Positions 1 to 9,147 of a stretch of 64,000 bases of DNA are shown one piece after another (positions within the stretch are counted from its first letter, which is position 1; every line of letters begins with the position of its first letter). The position numbers and the translations under genes are program-made. The stretch covers positions 1,054,001 through 1,118,000 of the forward strand of contig NZ_CP013254.1 in NCBI RefSeq assembly GCF_001482365.1, read 5' to 3'. This stretch comes from Kocuria flava (lineage in GTDB: Bacteria > Actinomycetota > Actinomycetes > Actinomycetales > Micrococcaceae). The notes under the pieces are model-generated. The model had not been told where the DNA came from. It saw only the letters and a program-made list of their open reading frames with translations, and did no database searches.

Positions 1-557
1 AGCAGCGTCTTGGTCAGCACCGACAGTGCGCCCATGGTCATGAACACCGGCTGCAGGGTCGCGGCGAACGAGCGGTGGTCCCAGCGGGCCAGCCGGGAGT
101 GGATGACCATCACCGGCGCGGCCACCCCCGCCGTCGTGTTGAAGAAGCCCCCGATCGCGCCGGCGAGCACCGTGGGCAGCCGCCCGGGCCACTCCGGCAG
201 CCGGGGCAGGCCGAAGGTCGTCGCGAGCGCCGCCAGCACCACCGCCCCGATCACCACCTGCAGCCACGCCGCGGGCAGCTCCCGGACCAGCAGCGCCGCC
301 GGCACCGCCCCCACGGCCGCGGCCGGGGCGATCAGCGCGTAGCGGCGCCAGTCCACGTCGCGGCGCACCGAGAGCATGATGAGGAAGCCGGAGACCGTCG
401 TCGTCGCGTTGGTCACGAGCACCCCCGAGGCCGGGCCGATCAGCAGCGCCAGGGTCGGGGCGACGACCAGGCCCACCCCGGTCCCGGACACGCGCTGGAG
501 GACCGTGCCCACGAGCACGGCCAGGGCGGCGACGACGACGAGTTCCACGGGCCCCAT
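1..557 (-). CDS. TauE/SafE-family membrane permease (3' end outside window)
   Basis: The minus strand reads 185 open codons from the ATG whose first base is 557 to the window edge, so the C-terminus is missing. The product is strongly hydrophobic, with short polar turns between membrane segments. It starts MGPVELVVVAALAVLVG and contains the glycine-rich GTGVGLVVAP stretch and a later FFNTTAGVAAPV stretch, which fit the repeated halves of TauE/SafE (DUF81) anion exporters. These proteins are thought to move sulfite, sulfonates or related organic anions across the inner membrane. The gene is divergent from the aldehyde dehydrogenase gene, with 137 bases between the starts. The substrate cannot be told from sequence. 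Confidence 0.8.
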   Translation of the reverse strand, partial: MGPVELVVVAALAVLVGTVLQRVSGTGVGLVVAPTLALLIGPASGVLVTNATTTVSGFLIMLSVRRDVDWRRYALIAPAAAVGAVPAALLVRELPAAWLQVVIGAVVLAALATTFGLPRLPEWPGRLPTVLAGAIGGFFNTTAGVAAPVMVIHSRLARWDHRSFAATLQPVFMTMGALSVLTKTL

Positions 558-694
558 TGTGCGCCACCGCCCGTGCGCCGGGAGCGGACGCGCCCCCGCC
601 CCCGTTGGCGCCGGCCCCGACCGACAGTAGGCTGACGAGGAGACGCGGCCCCTGGCGGCCGGCCACCGCACGACCGAGGACGGAGAGACAGCAC

Positions 695-2158
695 ATGACC
701 ATCACCCGGGACCTGATCATCGGCGGCGAGCACGTGCCGGCACAGTCCGGACGCACCACCGAGGACCTCAACCCCTACACCGGCGAGGTCTTCGCCCGCG
801 TCGCGGCCGCCGGCCCCGACGACGTCCACCGGGCCGTGGGCGCGGCGGCGGACGCGGCCGAGGCCTGGGCCGCCACGGTCCCGAACGAGCGGCGGCGGAT
901 CTTCCTGCGCGCCGCCGACATCTTCGAGTCCCGCCTCGAGGAGGGCGCCCGGATCATGGCCGAGGAGGTCGGGGGCGTGCGCGGCTGGGCCGAGTTCAAC
1001 ACCCACCTCGCCGCGAACATCCTGCGCGAGGCGGCCGGGGCCACGACCCTGCCGCAGGGCGAGGTGCTCGCCACCGACATGCCCGGGGTGATCTCGATGT
1101 CGGTGCGCCAGCCCTACGGCGTCGTCGCCGCGATCTCCCCCTGGAACGCCCCGTTCATCCTGGGCATGCGCGCCATCGCCGTGCCCCTGGCCGTGGGCAA
1201 CACCGTGGTGCTGAAGCCCAGCGAGGACGCCCCGCTGGCGTGCGGGCTCTTCCTCGCCGACGCCCTGGTCGAGGCCGGGCTGCCCGCGGGCGTGCTCAAC
1301 GTGGTGACCAACGACCGGGCGGACGCCGCCGGGGTCGTCGAGGCGCTGATCTCCGACCAGCGGGTGCGGATGGTCAACTTCACCGGCTCCACCTCCGTGG
1401 GCCGCACCATCGGCACCCTCGCCGCCCAGCACCTGAAGCCCGCCGTGCTGGAGCTCGGCGGGAAGAACAGCCTCGTGGTGCTCGAGGACGCCGACCTCGA
1501 CTACGCGGTCGACGCCGCGGCGTTCGGCGCGTACATGAACGCCGGGCAGATCTGCATGTCCGTGGACCGGGTCCTGGTGGACCGCAGCATCGCCGCGGAG
1601 TTCACCGAGCGCTTCGCCGCGAAGGTGCGGGACCTGCCCACCGGCGACCCGACCGACCCCGCCACGGTGATCGGCCCGGCCGTCAACCCGCGGTCCGCCC
1701 AGCGCCAGTACGGGCTCATCGAGGACGCGGTCGCCAAGGGCGCCACCGTGCGCGCCGGCGGCCACCGGCTCGAGAACTCGCTCGTGCCCGCGACCGTGCT
1801 CACCGACGTCACCCCGCAGATGGACATCTTCCACGACGAGATCTTCGGGGCGGTCACGGTGGTCTTCGAGGTCGACGGCCCGGACGACGCCGTGGAGTTC
1901 GCCAACAACACCAACTACGGGCTCACCGCCGGGGTGATCACCGAGAACCTCGGCGAGGGCTGGGACGTGGCCAAGCGGCTGAAGACCGGGATCGTCCACG
2001 TCAACGACCAGTCGGTGGCCGACGAGCCGCAGGCCCCCTTCGGCGGCATCCAGGAGTCCGGCTACGGCAAGTTCGGCGGCCAGGCCGGCGTCGAGTCCTT
2101 CAGCGAGCGGCGGTGGATCACCGTCCAGGAGGAGGGCCACGCCCGGTTCCCCTTCTAG
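695..2158 (+). CDS. NAD(P)-dependent aldehyde dehydrogenase
   Basis: This 487-residue protein of the aldehyde dehydrogenase superfamily oxidises an aldehyde to its acid with NAD(P). The catalytic set is visible: Asn151 in SPWNAPF, Glu253 in LELGGKN and nucleophile Cys287 in NAGQICMS, with the cofactor loop FTGSTSVG at 229-236. The C-terminal PFGGIQESGYGKFGG is typical of the salicylaldehyde/vanillin/benzaldehyde dehydrogenase branch, so an aromatic aldehyde is a reasonable guess but not shown. The ATG at 695 follows a GGAGAG ribosome site, and an upstream in-frame extension from 557 is low-complexity and rejected. The recQ reading frame begins 4 bases after the stop, so the two may be co-transcribed although their functions are unrelated. 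Confidence 0.93.
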   Translation: MTITRDLIIGGEHVPAQSGRTTEDLNPYTGEVFARVAAAGPDDVHRAVGAAADAAEAWAATVPNERRRIFLRAADIFESRLEEGARIMAEEVGGVRGWAEFNTHLAANILREAAGATTLPQGEVLATDMPGVISMSVRQPYGVVAAISPWNAPFILGMRAIAVPLAVGNTVVLKPSEDAPLACGLFLADALVEAGLPAGVLNVVTNDRADAAGVVEALISDQRVRMVNFTGSTSVGRTIGTLAAQHLKPAVLELGGKNSLVVLEDADLDYAVDAAAFGAYMNAGQICMSVDRVLVDRSIAAEFTERFAAKVRDLPTGDPTDPATVIGPAVNPRSAQRQYGLIEDAVAKGATVRAGGHRLENSLVPATVLTDVTPQMDIFHDEIFGAVTVVFEVDGPDDAVEFANNTNYGLTAGVITENLGEGWDVAKRLKTGIVHVNDQSVADEPQAPFGGIQESGYGKFGGQAGVESFSERRWITVQEEGHARFPF

Positions 2159-2161
2159 GCC

Positions 2162-3831
2162 GTGACGATGACGGCGACAGGGACCGGTCCGGCGCCGGAC
2201 GCCGGGCGGCTGCGCGAGGTCGCCCGGGACTGCTTCGGGATCGAGGAGTTCCGGGAGGGACAGCTCGAGGCCGTGGCGGCCGCGGCGGGCGGGCGCGACG
2301 TGCTCGCCGTGATGCCCACCGGCCACGGCAAGTCCGCGATCTACCAGGTCCCGGGCGTCGCCCTGCCCGGGACCGCGGTGGTCGTCTCCCCGCTGATCGC
2401 GCTGCAGCACGACCAGGTCGAGGCGCTCGGGGAGCACCTCGGCCCGGGGCGCGCCGTCGCGGTGAACTCCCGCGTGGGCGCCCGCCAGGAGCGCGCCGCG
2501 TGGGCGGCCTACGACGACGGGACCGCCGACTTCCTCTTCCTCGCCCCGGAGCAGCTGGCCCGGGAGGAGACGGTCGAGCGGCTCGCCGCGCGCCCGCCGT
2601 GCCTGTTCGTGGTCGACGAGGCGCACTGCATCTCCTCGTGGGGCCACGACTTCCGCCCCGACTACCTCGTGCTGGGGGAGACGGTCGAGCGGCTCGGGCA
2701 CCCGCCGGTGCTCGCGCTGACGGCGACCGCCTCCCCCCGCACCCGCGCGGAGATCACCGAGCGGCTGGGGCTGCGCGACCCCTCGTGCTCGTGCACAGCT
2801 TCGACCGGCCCAACATCGAGCTGCGCGTGGTGCGCCACCACGAGGACGCGGACAAGCGCCGGGCGGTGCTCGACGAGGTCGCCCGCGCGGGCGGGCCCGG
2901 CCTGCTCTACGTGGCCACCCGCAAGGAGACCGAGCAGTACGCCGCCGCGCTGGCCGAGCGCGGGCTGCGCGCGGAGGCCTACCACGCCGGGCGCCGGCAG
3001 TCCGACCGGGAGGCCGTCCACGCCCGCTTCCACGACGGCGCGCTCGACGTGGTCGTCGCCACCACGGCCTTCGGGATGGGCATCGACAAGCCCGACGTGC
3101 GCTTCGTGGTGCACGCGGACGTGCCCGACTCCCTCGACAGCTACTACCAGGAGATCGGCCGGGCCGGCCGCGACGGCGCCCCCGCGCTCGCGGTCCTGCA
3201 CTACCGCTCCGAGGACCTGGGCCTGCAGCAGTACTTCGCCGGCGGCGCCCCGGCCGAGGAGGACGTCGCCGCTGTGTTCCGGGCCGTGCGCCGGCACGGG
3301 CCCGTGCGCGTGCGCGGGCTGGGGGAGCGCACGGGGCTGGGCCGGCGCGCCGTGGCGCGGGCCCTGCACCTGCTCGAGCACAGCGGCGGGGTCCTGACCC
3401 GCCGCGAGGGCGCCACGGCGGCCCCGGGGGCCACCCCCGCGCAGGCCGTCGCGGCGGCGCTGGCCGAGGCCGAGTCCCAGCACGCCATCGACCGGTCGCG
3501 GATCGAGATGATGCGCGGCTACGCGGAGACCGACGGCTGCCGCCGCGACTGGCTGCTCAACTACTTCGGCGAGGAGACGAGCGGGTGGTGCGGCAACTGC
3601 GACAACTGCCGGGAGGAGGGCTCCGCGGCCGAGGCGGCGGAGCGGGCCGCCGCCACCCCGCACGGCTGGGAGATCGGGACCCCCGTCACCCACCGCGAGT
3701 GGGGCCCCGGCCAGGTGATGGGGTCCGAGCCCGACCGGATCACGGTCCTCTTCGACGCCGTGGGCTACAAGGAGCTGTCCCTGCGGCTGGTCGAGGAGCA
3801 CGAGGGCCTGCTCGTGCGCGACGGGGCCTGA
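2162..3831 (+). pseudogene. recQ: ATP-dependent DNA helicase RecQ, interrupted by a -1 frameshift
   Basis: A RecQ-family 3'-5' DNA helicase lies in two frames. The first part carries the Walker A segment MPTGHGKSA (residues 51-59), VVDEAHCISSWGHD (motif II with the RecQ signature) and LTATASP (motif III). Translation then leaves frame between 2782 and 2785, where one base is missing after GACCCC. Restoring any single base there joins the first part to LVHSFDRPNIE, GMGIDKPDVRF and QEIGRAGRDG in the next frame. The four-cysteine zinc site ends in WCGNCDNC, and a short C-terminal SH3-like segment follows; no HRDC domain is present. The repaired protein would be 556 residues. The start is GTG 2162 or ATG 2168. 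Because the rest is intact, a sequencing error is as likely as real inactivation. Confidence 0.85.
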
Positions 3832-3844
3832 CGCGCCCGGGGCC

Positions 3845-4402
3845 TCAGCGCACGACGTCGTAGACGGCCTTGACGACCCCGTTGGCGTAGGCCTCGTGCT
3901 CCACCAGGGCGAGGCGGCGCAGCGTGTCGGCGGAGTCGTCGAAGAGCCGGCGCCCGGCGCCCAGCAGCAGCGGGAAGACGAGCAGGTGGTAGCGGTCCAC
4001 CAGCCCGGCGGCCGCGAGGCCCTGGGCCAGGGTCGCGCTGCCGTGCACGAGCAGGGGACCATCGAGCGAGTCCTTGACCCGGGCGACCTCCGCCAGCGAG
4101 CGCAGCACGGAGGTGTTGTGCCACTGCGGGTCGGTCAGTCTCGAGGAGACCACGTACTTGGGCATGGCGTTGTACTCGGCGAACTCCTCCATCGCCGGCC
4201 ACACCGGGGCGAACTCCTCGTAGCTGACCCGGCCCAGGAGCATCGCGGCAGCCTGCTTCTGCTCCCGGTCCTTGAGCTCGTAGGCCGCCTCGTCGAACTC
4301 GACCTGCCGGAAGGTCCACCCCGCGTGGGGGTGGTCCCCGCCGCCGGGGGAGTCGACGACGCCGTCGAGGGTGATGAACTCGGTGACGATCAGCTGTCCC
4401 AC
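3845..4402 (-). CDS. Dihydrofolate-reductase-like (RibD C-terminal domain) protein
   Basis: The 185-residue product begins MGQLIVTEFITLDGVVDSPGG from a GTG preceded by GGAGG, and belongs to the DHFR-like RibD_C family. It shows the family landmarks LLGRVSYEEF, KYVVSS and LLVHGSATLAQGL, and the pyridine-nucleotide binding region near LLLGAGRRLFDD. Members are presumed NADPH-dependent reductases of unknown substrates; stand-alone copies are common in actinobacteria and are not established folate or riboflavin enzymes. It lies 38 bases downstream of ppk2 on the same strand, so read-through from that gene is possible. The gene ends 13 bases from the convergent recQ stop. Confidence 0.88.
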   Translation of the reverse strand: MGQLIVTEFITLDGVVDSPGGGDHPHAGWTFRQVEFDEAAYELKDREQKQAAAMLLGRVSYEEFAPVWPAMEEFAEYNAMPKYVVSSRLTDPQWHNTSVLRSLAEVARVKDSLDGPLLVHGSATLAQGLAAAGLVDRYHLLVFPLLLGAGRRLFDDSADTLRRLALVEHEAYANGVVKAVYDVVR

Positions 4403-4440
4403 GGGTCCTCCTTGCGGGTCGGGACGGTGCCCGGGCGGCC

Positions 4441-5376
4441 TCAGTCGCCGACCGCGTCCCGGCCGCGCTGGACCAGCAGCGGGTCCGGGGCGTGGACCAC
4501 CTCCGGGTCCTTGTCCTCGTAGTCGAACTGGTCCAGGAAGTATCGCATCGCGTTGACGCGGGCGCGCTTCTTGTCGTTGGACTTCACCGTGATCCACGGG
4601 GCGTGGTCGGTGTCGGTGCGCAGGAACATCTCCTCCTTCGCCTCCGTGTAGTCCTCCCACCGGTCCAGGGACGCCAGGTCGTTGGGGGAGAGCTTCCACC
4701 GGCGCACCGGATCGATCTGGCGGATCGCGAAGCGGGTGCGCTGCTCCTGCTGGGTGACGGAGAACCAGAACTTCGTCAGGTGGATCCCGGAGTCCACGAG
4801 CATCTTCTCGAACACCGGGGCCTGGGCCATGAACTGCTCGTACTGCTCCGGGGTGCAGAAGCCCATGACCGGCTCGACCACCGCCCGGTTGTACCAGGAG
4901 CGGTCGAACATCACGATCTCCCCGGCCGTGGGCAGGTGCTGGACATAGCGCTGGAAGTACCACTGCCCCCGCTCCCGGTCCGAGGGGGTGGTCAGGGCCA
5001 CCACCCGGGCCGCCCGGGGGTTGAGGTACTCGGTGAAGCGCTTGATCGTCCCGCCCTTGCCGGCCGCGTCGCGGCCCTCGAAGACGATCACGTGCTGGAG
5101 CTCGTGGTCCTGGGCCCAGTACTGGAACTTCAGCAGCTCGATCTGCAGCCGGTACTTCTCCAGCTCGTAGTCCTCCCGCGACATCAGCTCGTCGTAGGGA
5201 TAGTCCTCCCGCCAGGTCTCCACCGCCGAGCCGCCCGGGTCGATCAGGTCGGGGTCGTCCTCGTGCCCGTGCGGCACGGTGTAGCCCATCTCGGTGAGGT
5301 GGTCGATGAACTCCCGCAGGTTCTCCCGCACGGACCACTGGTCGGCGGGCATCCACTGCCGTCTGGCGTCGGGCAT
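4441..5376 (-). CDS. ppk2: Polyphosphate kinase 2
   Basis: This 311-residue protein of the PPK2 family transfers phosphate between inorganic polyphosphate and nucleotides in the cytoplasm. The Walker A loop GRDAAGKGG is at 101-109, followed by the FDRSWYNRAVVEPVMGF block around 157-173 (Walker B-like Asp158) and the lid-region sequence KFWFSVTQQEQRTRF. The approximately 80-residue N-terminal region before the kinase core fits the single-domain class I type. The ATG at 5376 has a GGAGGAG site 6 bases upstream. Whether it favours ADP, GDP or AMP cannot be decided from the motifs. The gene is followed by the RibD-like gene and is divergent from the FAD oxidoreductase. Confidence 0.93.
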   Translation of the reverse strand: MPDARRQWMPADQWSVRENLREFIDHLTEMGYTVPHGHEDDPDLIDPGGSAVETWREDYPYDELMSREDYELEKYRLQIELLKFQYWAQDHELQHVIVFEGRDAAGKGGTIKRFTEYLNPRAARVVALTTPSDRERGQWYFQRYVQHLPTAGEIVMFDRSWYNRAVVEPVMGFCTPEQYEQFMAQAPVFEKMLVDSGIHLTKFWFSVTQQEQRTRFAIRQIDPVRRWKLSPNDLASLDRWEDYTEAKEEMFLRTDTDHAPWITVKSNDKKRARVNAMRYFLDQFDYEDKDPEVVHAPDPLLVQRGRDAVGD

Positions 5377-5589
5377 CAGCCGCTCCTCCTCCTGCGCACG
5401 ATCTCCTGAGAAGCACACTACGCGGGCCGCCCCGCCCCCGGAACCGTCGTGCCCGCGCCGGGTGCCGCGGAGGCGCCCGGGCACCGGCGGGTGCCGCCGG
5501 TGCCCGGGCGCGGATATCTCCCTTGCGCGGCCGGGGCCCCGGTGGGACCCTCGGCAGCAACGGCGGTTCGGCGAGGTCGGGAGGCACCC

Positions 5590-6810
5590 GTGGCGGCGAC
5601 GGAGCAGACGGTGCGGCGGCTGCGGACCACGTGCTGCGTGGTGGGCGGCGGGCCCGCCGGACTGATGGCGGGGGTCCTGCTGGCGCGCCAGGGCGTGGAC
5701 GTGGTGGTGCTGGAGAAGCACGCCGACTTCCTGCGCGACTTCCGCGGCGACACCCTCCACCCCTCGACCCTCGAGCTGATGGCCGAGCTCGACTGGCTCG
5801 ACGACGTCCTGGCTCTGCCCCACACCCGCGTGGAGCGGGCCACGGTCTCCCTCGGCGGGGAGGCGGTCGTGGTCGGGCGCTTCGACCGGCTGCCCGTGCG
5901 CTGCCCGTTCATCGCGTTCCTGCCGCAGTGGGACTTCCTGGACCTGCTCGCCGAGAAGGGCCTGGCCCTGCCCGGCTTCCGGCTGCTGCGCTCCACGGCC
6001 GTGGACGGCCTGCTCGTGGCGGACGGGCGCTACACGGGCGTCACGGCCCACGACGACGACGGGGCGCCCGTGCAGGTCCGCGCCGACCTCGTCCTGGCCG
6101 CCGACGGCCGCGACTCCGTGCTGCGGGCGGCGGCCGGTCTGGTCCCGCGCTCCTCGCCGTCCCGGATGGACGTCCTGTGGTTCCGGCTGCCCCGCGCCGA
6201 GGGGCAGGAGCAGCCGCTGTTCAACGCCGGCGACGGCGCGGTGGTCGCCCTGCCCAGCACCGGCTACTGGCAGGCCGCCCTGATCGTGCGCGCCGGCGAG
6301 CACGAGGCCCTGCGCGCCGCGGGCCTGGAGGCCTTCCGCGACCGGGTGCGCACCCTGGCCCCCGGCCTGGCGGAAGGGATCGGGACGGTCCGGGACTGGG
6401 AGCAGGTGAAGCTGCTGCGCGTGCGCGTGGACCGCCTGCGCCGCTGGTGGCGTCCCGGCCTGCTGTTCCTCGGCGACGCCGCCCACGCCATGTCCCCGGC
6501 CGGCGGGGTGGGCATCAACCTCGCGATCCAGGACGCCGTGGCCGCGGCCAACCTCCTCGGGCCCCGGCTGCTGCGGGGCGGGGTGCGGGGGCGCGACCTC
6601 GCCCGCGTGCAGCGCCGCCGGGCCTGGCCCGCCCGGGCCACCCAGCTGTTCCAGCTGCTGCTGGCCCGCCGGCTCGTGCCCGCCCGGCCCGGGGGCCGCT
6701 CCCGGCCCCCGGTGCCGCTGGGCCTCGTGCGGGCGCTGCCGTTCCTGCCGCACCTCACGGGCCGGGCGATCGGCATCGGTCTGCGCCCGGAGCACGTCCG
6801 CCCCGGCTGA
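5590..6810 (+). CDS. FAD-dependent oxidoreductase (FAD_binding_3 family)
   Basis: This 406-residue flavoprotein has an N-terminal Rossmann FAD motif (VVGGGPAGLMAG), the internal AADGRDS (DG motif) and the C-terminal FAD-ribityl motif GDAAHAMSPAGGVGINLAIQ. This is the layout of group A aromatic hydroxylases and related oxidoreductases. The FRGDTLHPSTLELMAELDWLDD segment matches a common actinobacterial FAD oxidoreductase subgroup of unknown substrate. GTG 5590 is chosen because GGGAGG lies a few bases upstream; an extension to 5449 would only add low-complexity sequence. The gene runs divergently from ppk2, and a nested inverted repeat lies downstream. Confidence 0.88.
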   Translation: MAATEQTVRRLRTTCCVVGGGPAGLMAGVLLARQGVDVVVLEKHADFLRDFRGDTLHPSTLELMAELDWLDDVLALPHTRVERATVSLGGEAVVVGRFDRLPVRCPFIAFLPQWDFLDLLAEKGLALPGFRLLRSTAVDGLLVADGRYTGVTAHDDDGAPVQVRADLVLAADGRDSVLRAAAGLVPRSSPSRMDVLWFRLPRAEGQEQPLFNAGDGAVVALPSTGYWQAALIVRAGEHEALRAAGLEAFRDRVRTLAPGLAEGIGTVRDWEQVKLLRVRVDRLRRWWRPGLLFLGDAAHAMSPAGGVGINLAIQDAVAAANLLGPRLLRGGVRGRDLARVQRRRAWPARATQLFQLLLARRLVPARPGGRSRPPVPLGLVRALPFLPHLTGRAIGIGLRPEHVRPG

Positions 6811-6818
6811 CCGCTCCT

Positions 6819-6926
6819 GACTCCTCCCCGTCCGACTCCTCCCCGCGAGCTCCCGTCGCAGCGACGGGACCCCGTGCCACAGGCCTCGAGAACGTGGGGT
6901 CCCGCGCCTGCCGTGGGAGCTCGCGG
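6819..6926. repeat. Nested inverted repeat downstream of the FAD oxidoreductase
   Basis: The outer arms CCGCGAGCTCCC (6843-6854) and GGGAGCTCGCGG (6915-6926) match perfectly. The inner arms CGGGACCCC (6865-6873) and GGGGTCCCG (6896-6904) also match. Two copies of GACTCCTCCCCG precede the left arm. The stem could act as a bidirectional terminator between the converging FAD oxidoreductase and tetR genes, although no T tract follows. The nested design resembles the element at 44813-44898. Confidence 0.75.
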
Positions 6927-6967
6927 CCGGACGGAGGAGCGGGGAGGGGCAGGGAGCGGGCTGCTTC

Positions 6968-7513
6968 TCAGGGGCGGGGGGAGAGGCGATCGACCGCCTC
7001 CAGCAGCGCGGTGAGGATCGCGTGGCGCTGCTCGTGGGCGTCGGGCAGCAGGCCGATCGAGGCGTTGTGGTAGAGCCCGTCGCCCATCTGCTGCACCGTC
7101 GTGGCCACCACCGGGTCGCCCACGTCCGCGAGGATCAGGGCGTACCAGGACTGCTCGAGCCGCTTGAGCGCGGCCCGCGCGTTCTCGTCCCCGGACTGCA
7201 CGAGCCGGGAGGCGACGACGAGCGCCCGGTCCAGCCGGCTGTCCTCGTACAGGGACGTGGTGAGGAAGTAGCGGGCCGCGCCGTCCTCCGCCGCGGCCAT
7301 GGCCTCGAGGTCCAGCTGCATGAGCTCCTCGAGCTGCTGCAGGGTCGCGTCCACCAGTGCCTGGCGGTGCGGGAAGTGGTAGAGCAGCCCGCCCTTGGAC
7401 ACCCCGGCGGCGGCCGCCACGGCGTCGAGGGTCGCGGCGCGCTCGCCGTCGTCGAGGACGATCTGCTCGAAGGCGGCCAGGAGCTTGTCCCGGGCGACGG
7501 GCCGGCGCGGCAT
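6968..7513 (-). CDS. TetR-family transcriptional regulator
   Basis: This 181-residue TetR-type repressor has an N-terminal helix-turn-helix (TLDAVAAAAGVSKGGLLYHFPHRQALV, about residues 27-53). The C-terminal region is a helical ligand-binding domain of the kind seen in TetR_C_37-like proteins with the LQQLEELMQLDLEAM helix. It is divergent from an MFS drug-efflux gene, and the 122 bases between them hold a near-perfect palindrome (7571-7592) that is the obvious operator. By analogy it should repress the efflux gene and itself until a toxic ligand binds. The ATG follows a GGGAGG site. Confidence 0.92.
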   Translation of the reverse strand: MPRRPVARDKLLAAFEQIVLDDGERAATLDAVAAAAGVSKGGLLYHFPHRQALVDATLQQLEELMQLDLEAMAAAEDGAARYFLTTSLYEDSRLDRALVVASRLVQSGDENARAALKRLEQSWYALILADVGDPVVATTVQQMGDGLYHNASIGLLPDAHEQRHAILTALLEAVDRLSPRP

Positions 7514-7570
7514 GTGACGAAGACCTCCCTGGTGGTGGCGATTTCCCCCATTGTGGCAGTCGCAAAATAA

Positions 7571-7592
7571 CTGTACCGTCTGGACGGTACAG
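7571..7592. promoter_or_regulatory. Probable TetR operator between tetR and the MFS exporter
   Basis: The two 10-base arms CTGTACCGTC and GACGGTACAG are perfect reverse complements separated by two bases. The surrounding 40 bases are unusually AT-rich for this genome and hold both promoters. The size and position suit a TetR dimer pair. The block starts 58 bases before the tetR ATG and ends 44 bases before the exporter ATG. Confidence 0.85.
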
Positions 7593-7635
7593 TTTCAGGC
7601 TGTCGCTCCCCGATCCGTTCCCCCGGAGGTGAACC

Positions 7636-9147
7636 ATGACCACTCTGCTGACGTCCCGGCCCACGGCGGGCGCGCGGGAGTGGGCCGCGCTCGCGGTCCT
7701 GATGCTCCCCGTCCTGCTCGTCTCGGTCGACAACACCGCGCTGAGCTTCGCCCTGCCCGCCGTCTCCCAGGCCCTGCGGCCCACGGGCGCGCAGCTGCTG
7801 TGGATCGTGGACGTCTACGCCCTCGTGCTGGCCGGGCTGCTCATCCCCATGGGCAGCCTGGGGGACCGCGTCGGCCGCCGCCGGCTGCTGCTCGTCGGCG
7901 GCACGGGCTTCGCCCTGGTCTCCGCCGCGACCGCCTTCGCCCCGACCGCCGAGCTGCTCGTGGCCGGCCGGGCCGCGATGGGCCTGTTCGGCGCGATGCT
8001 CATGCCCGCGACCCTGTCCCTGCTGCGCAACATCTTCCTCGACGCCCGCCAGCGGCGGATCGCGGTCGCCGTGTGGGCCGCCGGCTTCAGCGGCGGCGCC
8101 GCGCTGGGGCCGATCGTGGGCGGGTTCCTGCTCAACCACTTCTGGTGGGGCTCCGTGTTCCTCATGGCCGTGCCCGTGCTCGTCCCGCTGCTCGTGCTGG
8201 GCCCGCTGCTGATCCCCGAGTCCCGCGACCCCCGCCCCGGGCCCGTGGATGTGCCCTCCGTGGTGCTCGCGATGCTGGCCATGACCCCGGTCGTCTACGG
8301 CATCAAGGCCCTGACCGCCTCGGGCCGGCTCTTCGACGGGCTGCTGGCCACGGCCTTCGGCGTGCTCTTCGGCGTGCTCTTCGCCCGCCGCCAGGCCGTG
8401 CTCGCCACACCGATGCTCGACCTCGGGCTCTTCCGCGAGCGCGGCTTCACCGGCGGGGTGGCCGTGAACGTGCTCGGCAACGTGGGCCTGTACGGGTTCC
8501 TGTTCATGCTCACCCAGTACCTGCAGCTCGTGGTGGGCCTCGACCCCATGACCGCCGGGCTCACCATGGTCCCCGGTCTCGTGCTCACCGTGCTCGCCGG
8601 GTTCGCCGCCGTGCGGGCTGTGGCCCGCGTCGCCCCGCGCACCGTGATCGTCACGGGCATGCTCCTCTCGGCGGCGGGCTTCCTCGGGGTGGCGCTGGCG
8701 GACCTCGCGGCGGGCCCCGTCGTCGTCCTGGCGGCCTTCTGCCTGGTGGGCGCGGGCATCGGCCTCGCCGAGACGCTGTCCAACGACCTCATCCTCGCCG
8801 CGGCCCCGCCGCACAAGGCCGGGGCCGCCTCGGCGATCTCCGAGACCGGCTACGAGGTGGGCGCGGTGGCCGGCACCGCGGTGCTGGGCGGACTGCTCAC
8901 CGCCTTCTACCAGCACCACCTGGACCTGCCCCGGGCCCTGGACACCGGTGCCGCGGCGGCCGCCCACGAGACCCTGGGCGCGGCCGTCGGGATCGCGGAC
9001 GAGGCCGGTGCGCTGGGGCCGGCCGTGCGGGAGGCGGCGTTCGCGGCGTTCACGGCCGGGATGCACTGGACGGCCGTGGTGATGGCGGTCGTCGGCGTGC
9101 TCGCGGCCCTCACGGTCGCCCGCGTGCTGCGGCCAGCCACGCGCTGA
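7636..9147 (+). CDS. MFS multidrug exporter (DHA2 / QacA-SmvA type)
   Basis: This 503-residue integral membrane protein has the hydrophobic pattern of a 14-helix drug:proton antiporter. Motif A appears as GSLGDRVGRRRLLLVG between helices 2 and 3, and motif C-like GAALGPIVGGFLL lies in helix 5. LWIVDVYALVLAGLLIPMG is the helix-2 signature of the QacA/SmvA group. It should expel toxic organic cations or antibiotics from the cytoplasm. GGAGG lies 6 bases before the ATG. The gene is divergent from and probably controlled by the adjacent TetR protein. Its last 38 bases overlap the end of the converging flavin monooxygenase gene. Confidence 0.93.
   Translation: MTTLLTSRPTAGAREWAALAVLMLPVLLVSVDNTALSFALPAVSQALRPTGAQLLWIVDVYALVLAGLLIPMGSLGDRVGRRRLLLVGGTGFALVSAATAFAPTAELLVAGRAAMGLFGAMLMPATLSLLRNIFLDARQRRIAVAVWAAGFSGGAALGPIVGGFLLNHFWWGSVFLMAVPVLVPLLVLGPLLIPESRDPRPGPVDVPSVVLAMLAMTPVVYGIKALTASGRLFDGLLATAFGVLFGVLFARRQAVLATPMLDLGLFRERGFTGGVAVNVLGNVGLYGFLFMLTQYLQLVVGLDPMTAGLTMVPGLVLTVLAGFAAVRAVARVAPRTVIVTGMLLSAAGFLGVALADLAAGPVVVLAAFCLVGAGIGLAETLSNDLILAAAPPHKAGAASAISETGYEVGAVAGTAVLGGLLTAFYQHHLDLPRALDTGAAAAAHETLGAAVGIADEAGALGPAVREAAFAAFTAGMHWTAVVMAVVGVLAALTVARVLRPATR

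Noticed and set aside
440..2701. Long minus-strand open frame of 753 codons across the aldehyde dehydrogenase gene
   Set aside because: It is rich in Gly/Arg/His/Asp repeats, lies opposite a gene with full catalytic motifs, and has no domain. Such shadows arise everywhere in this high-GC window.
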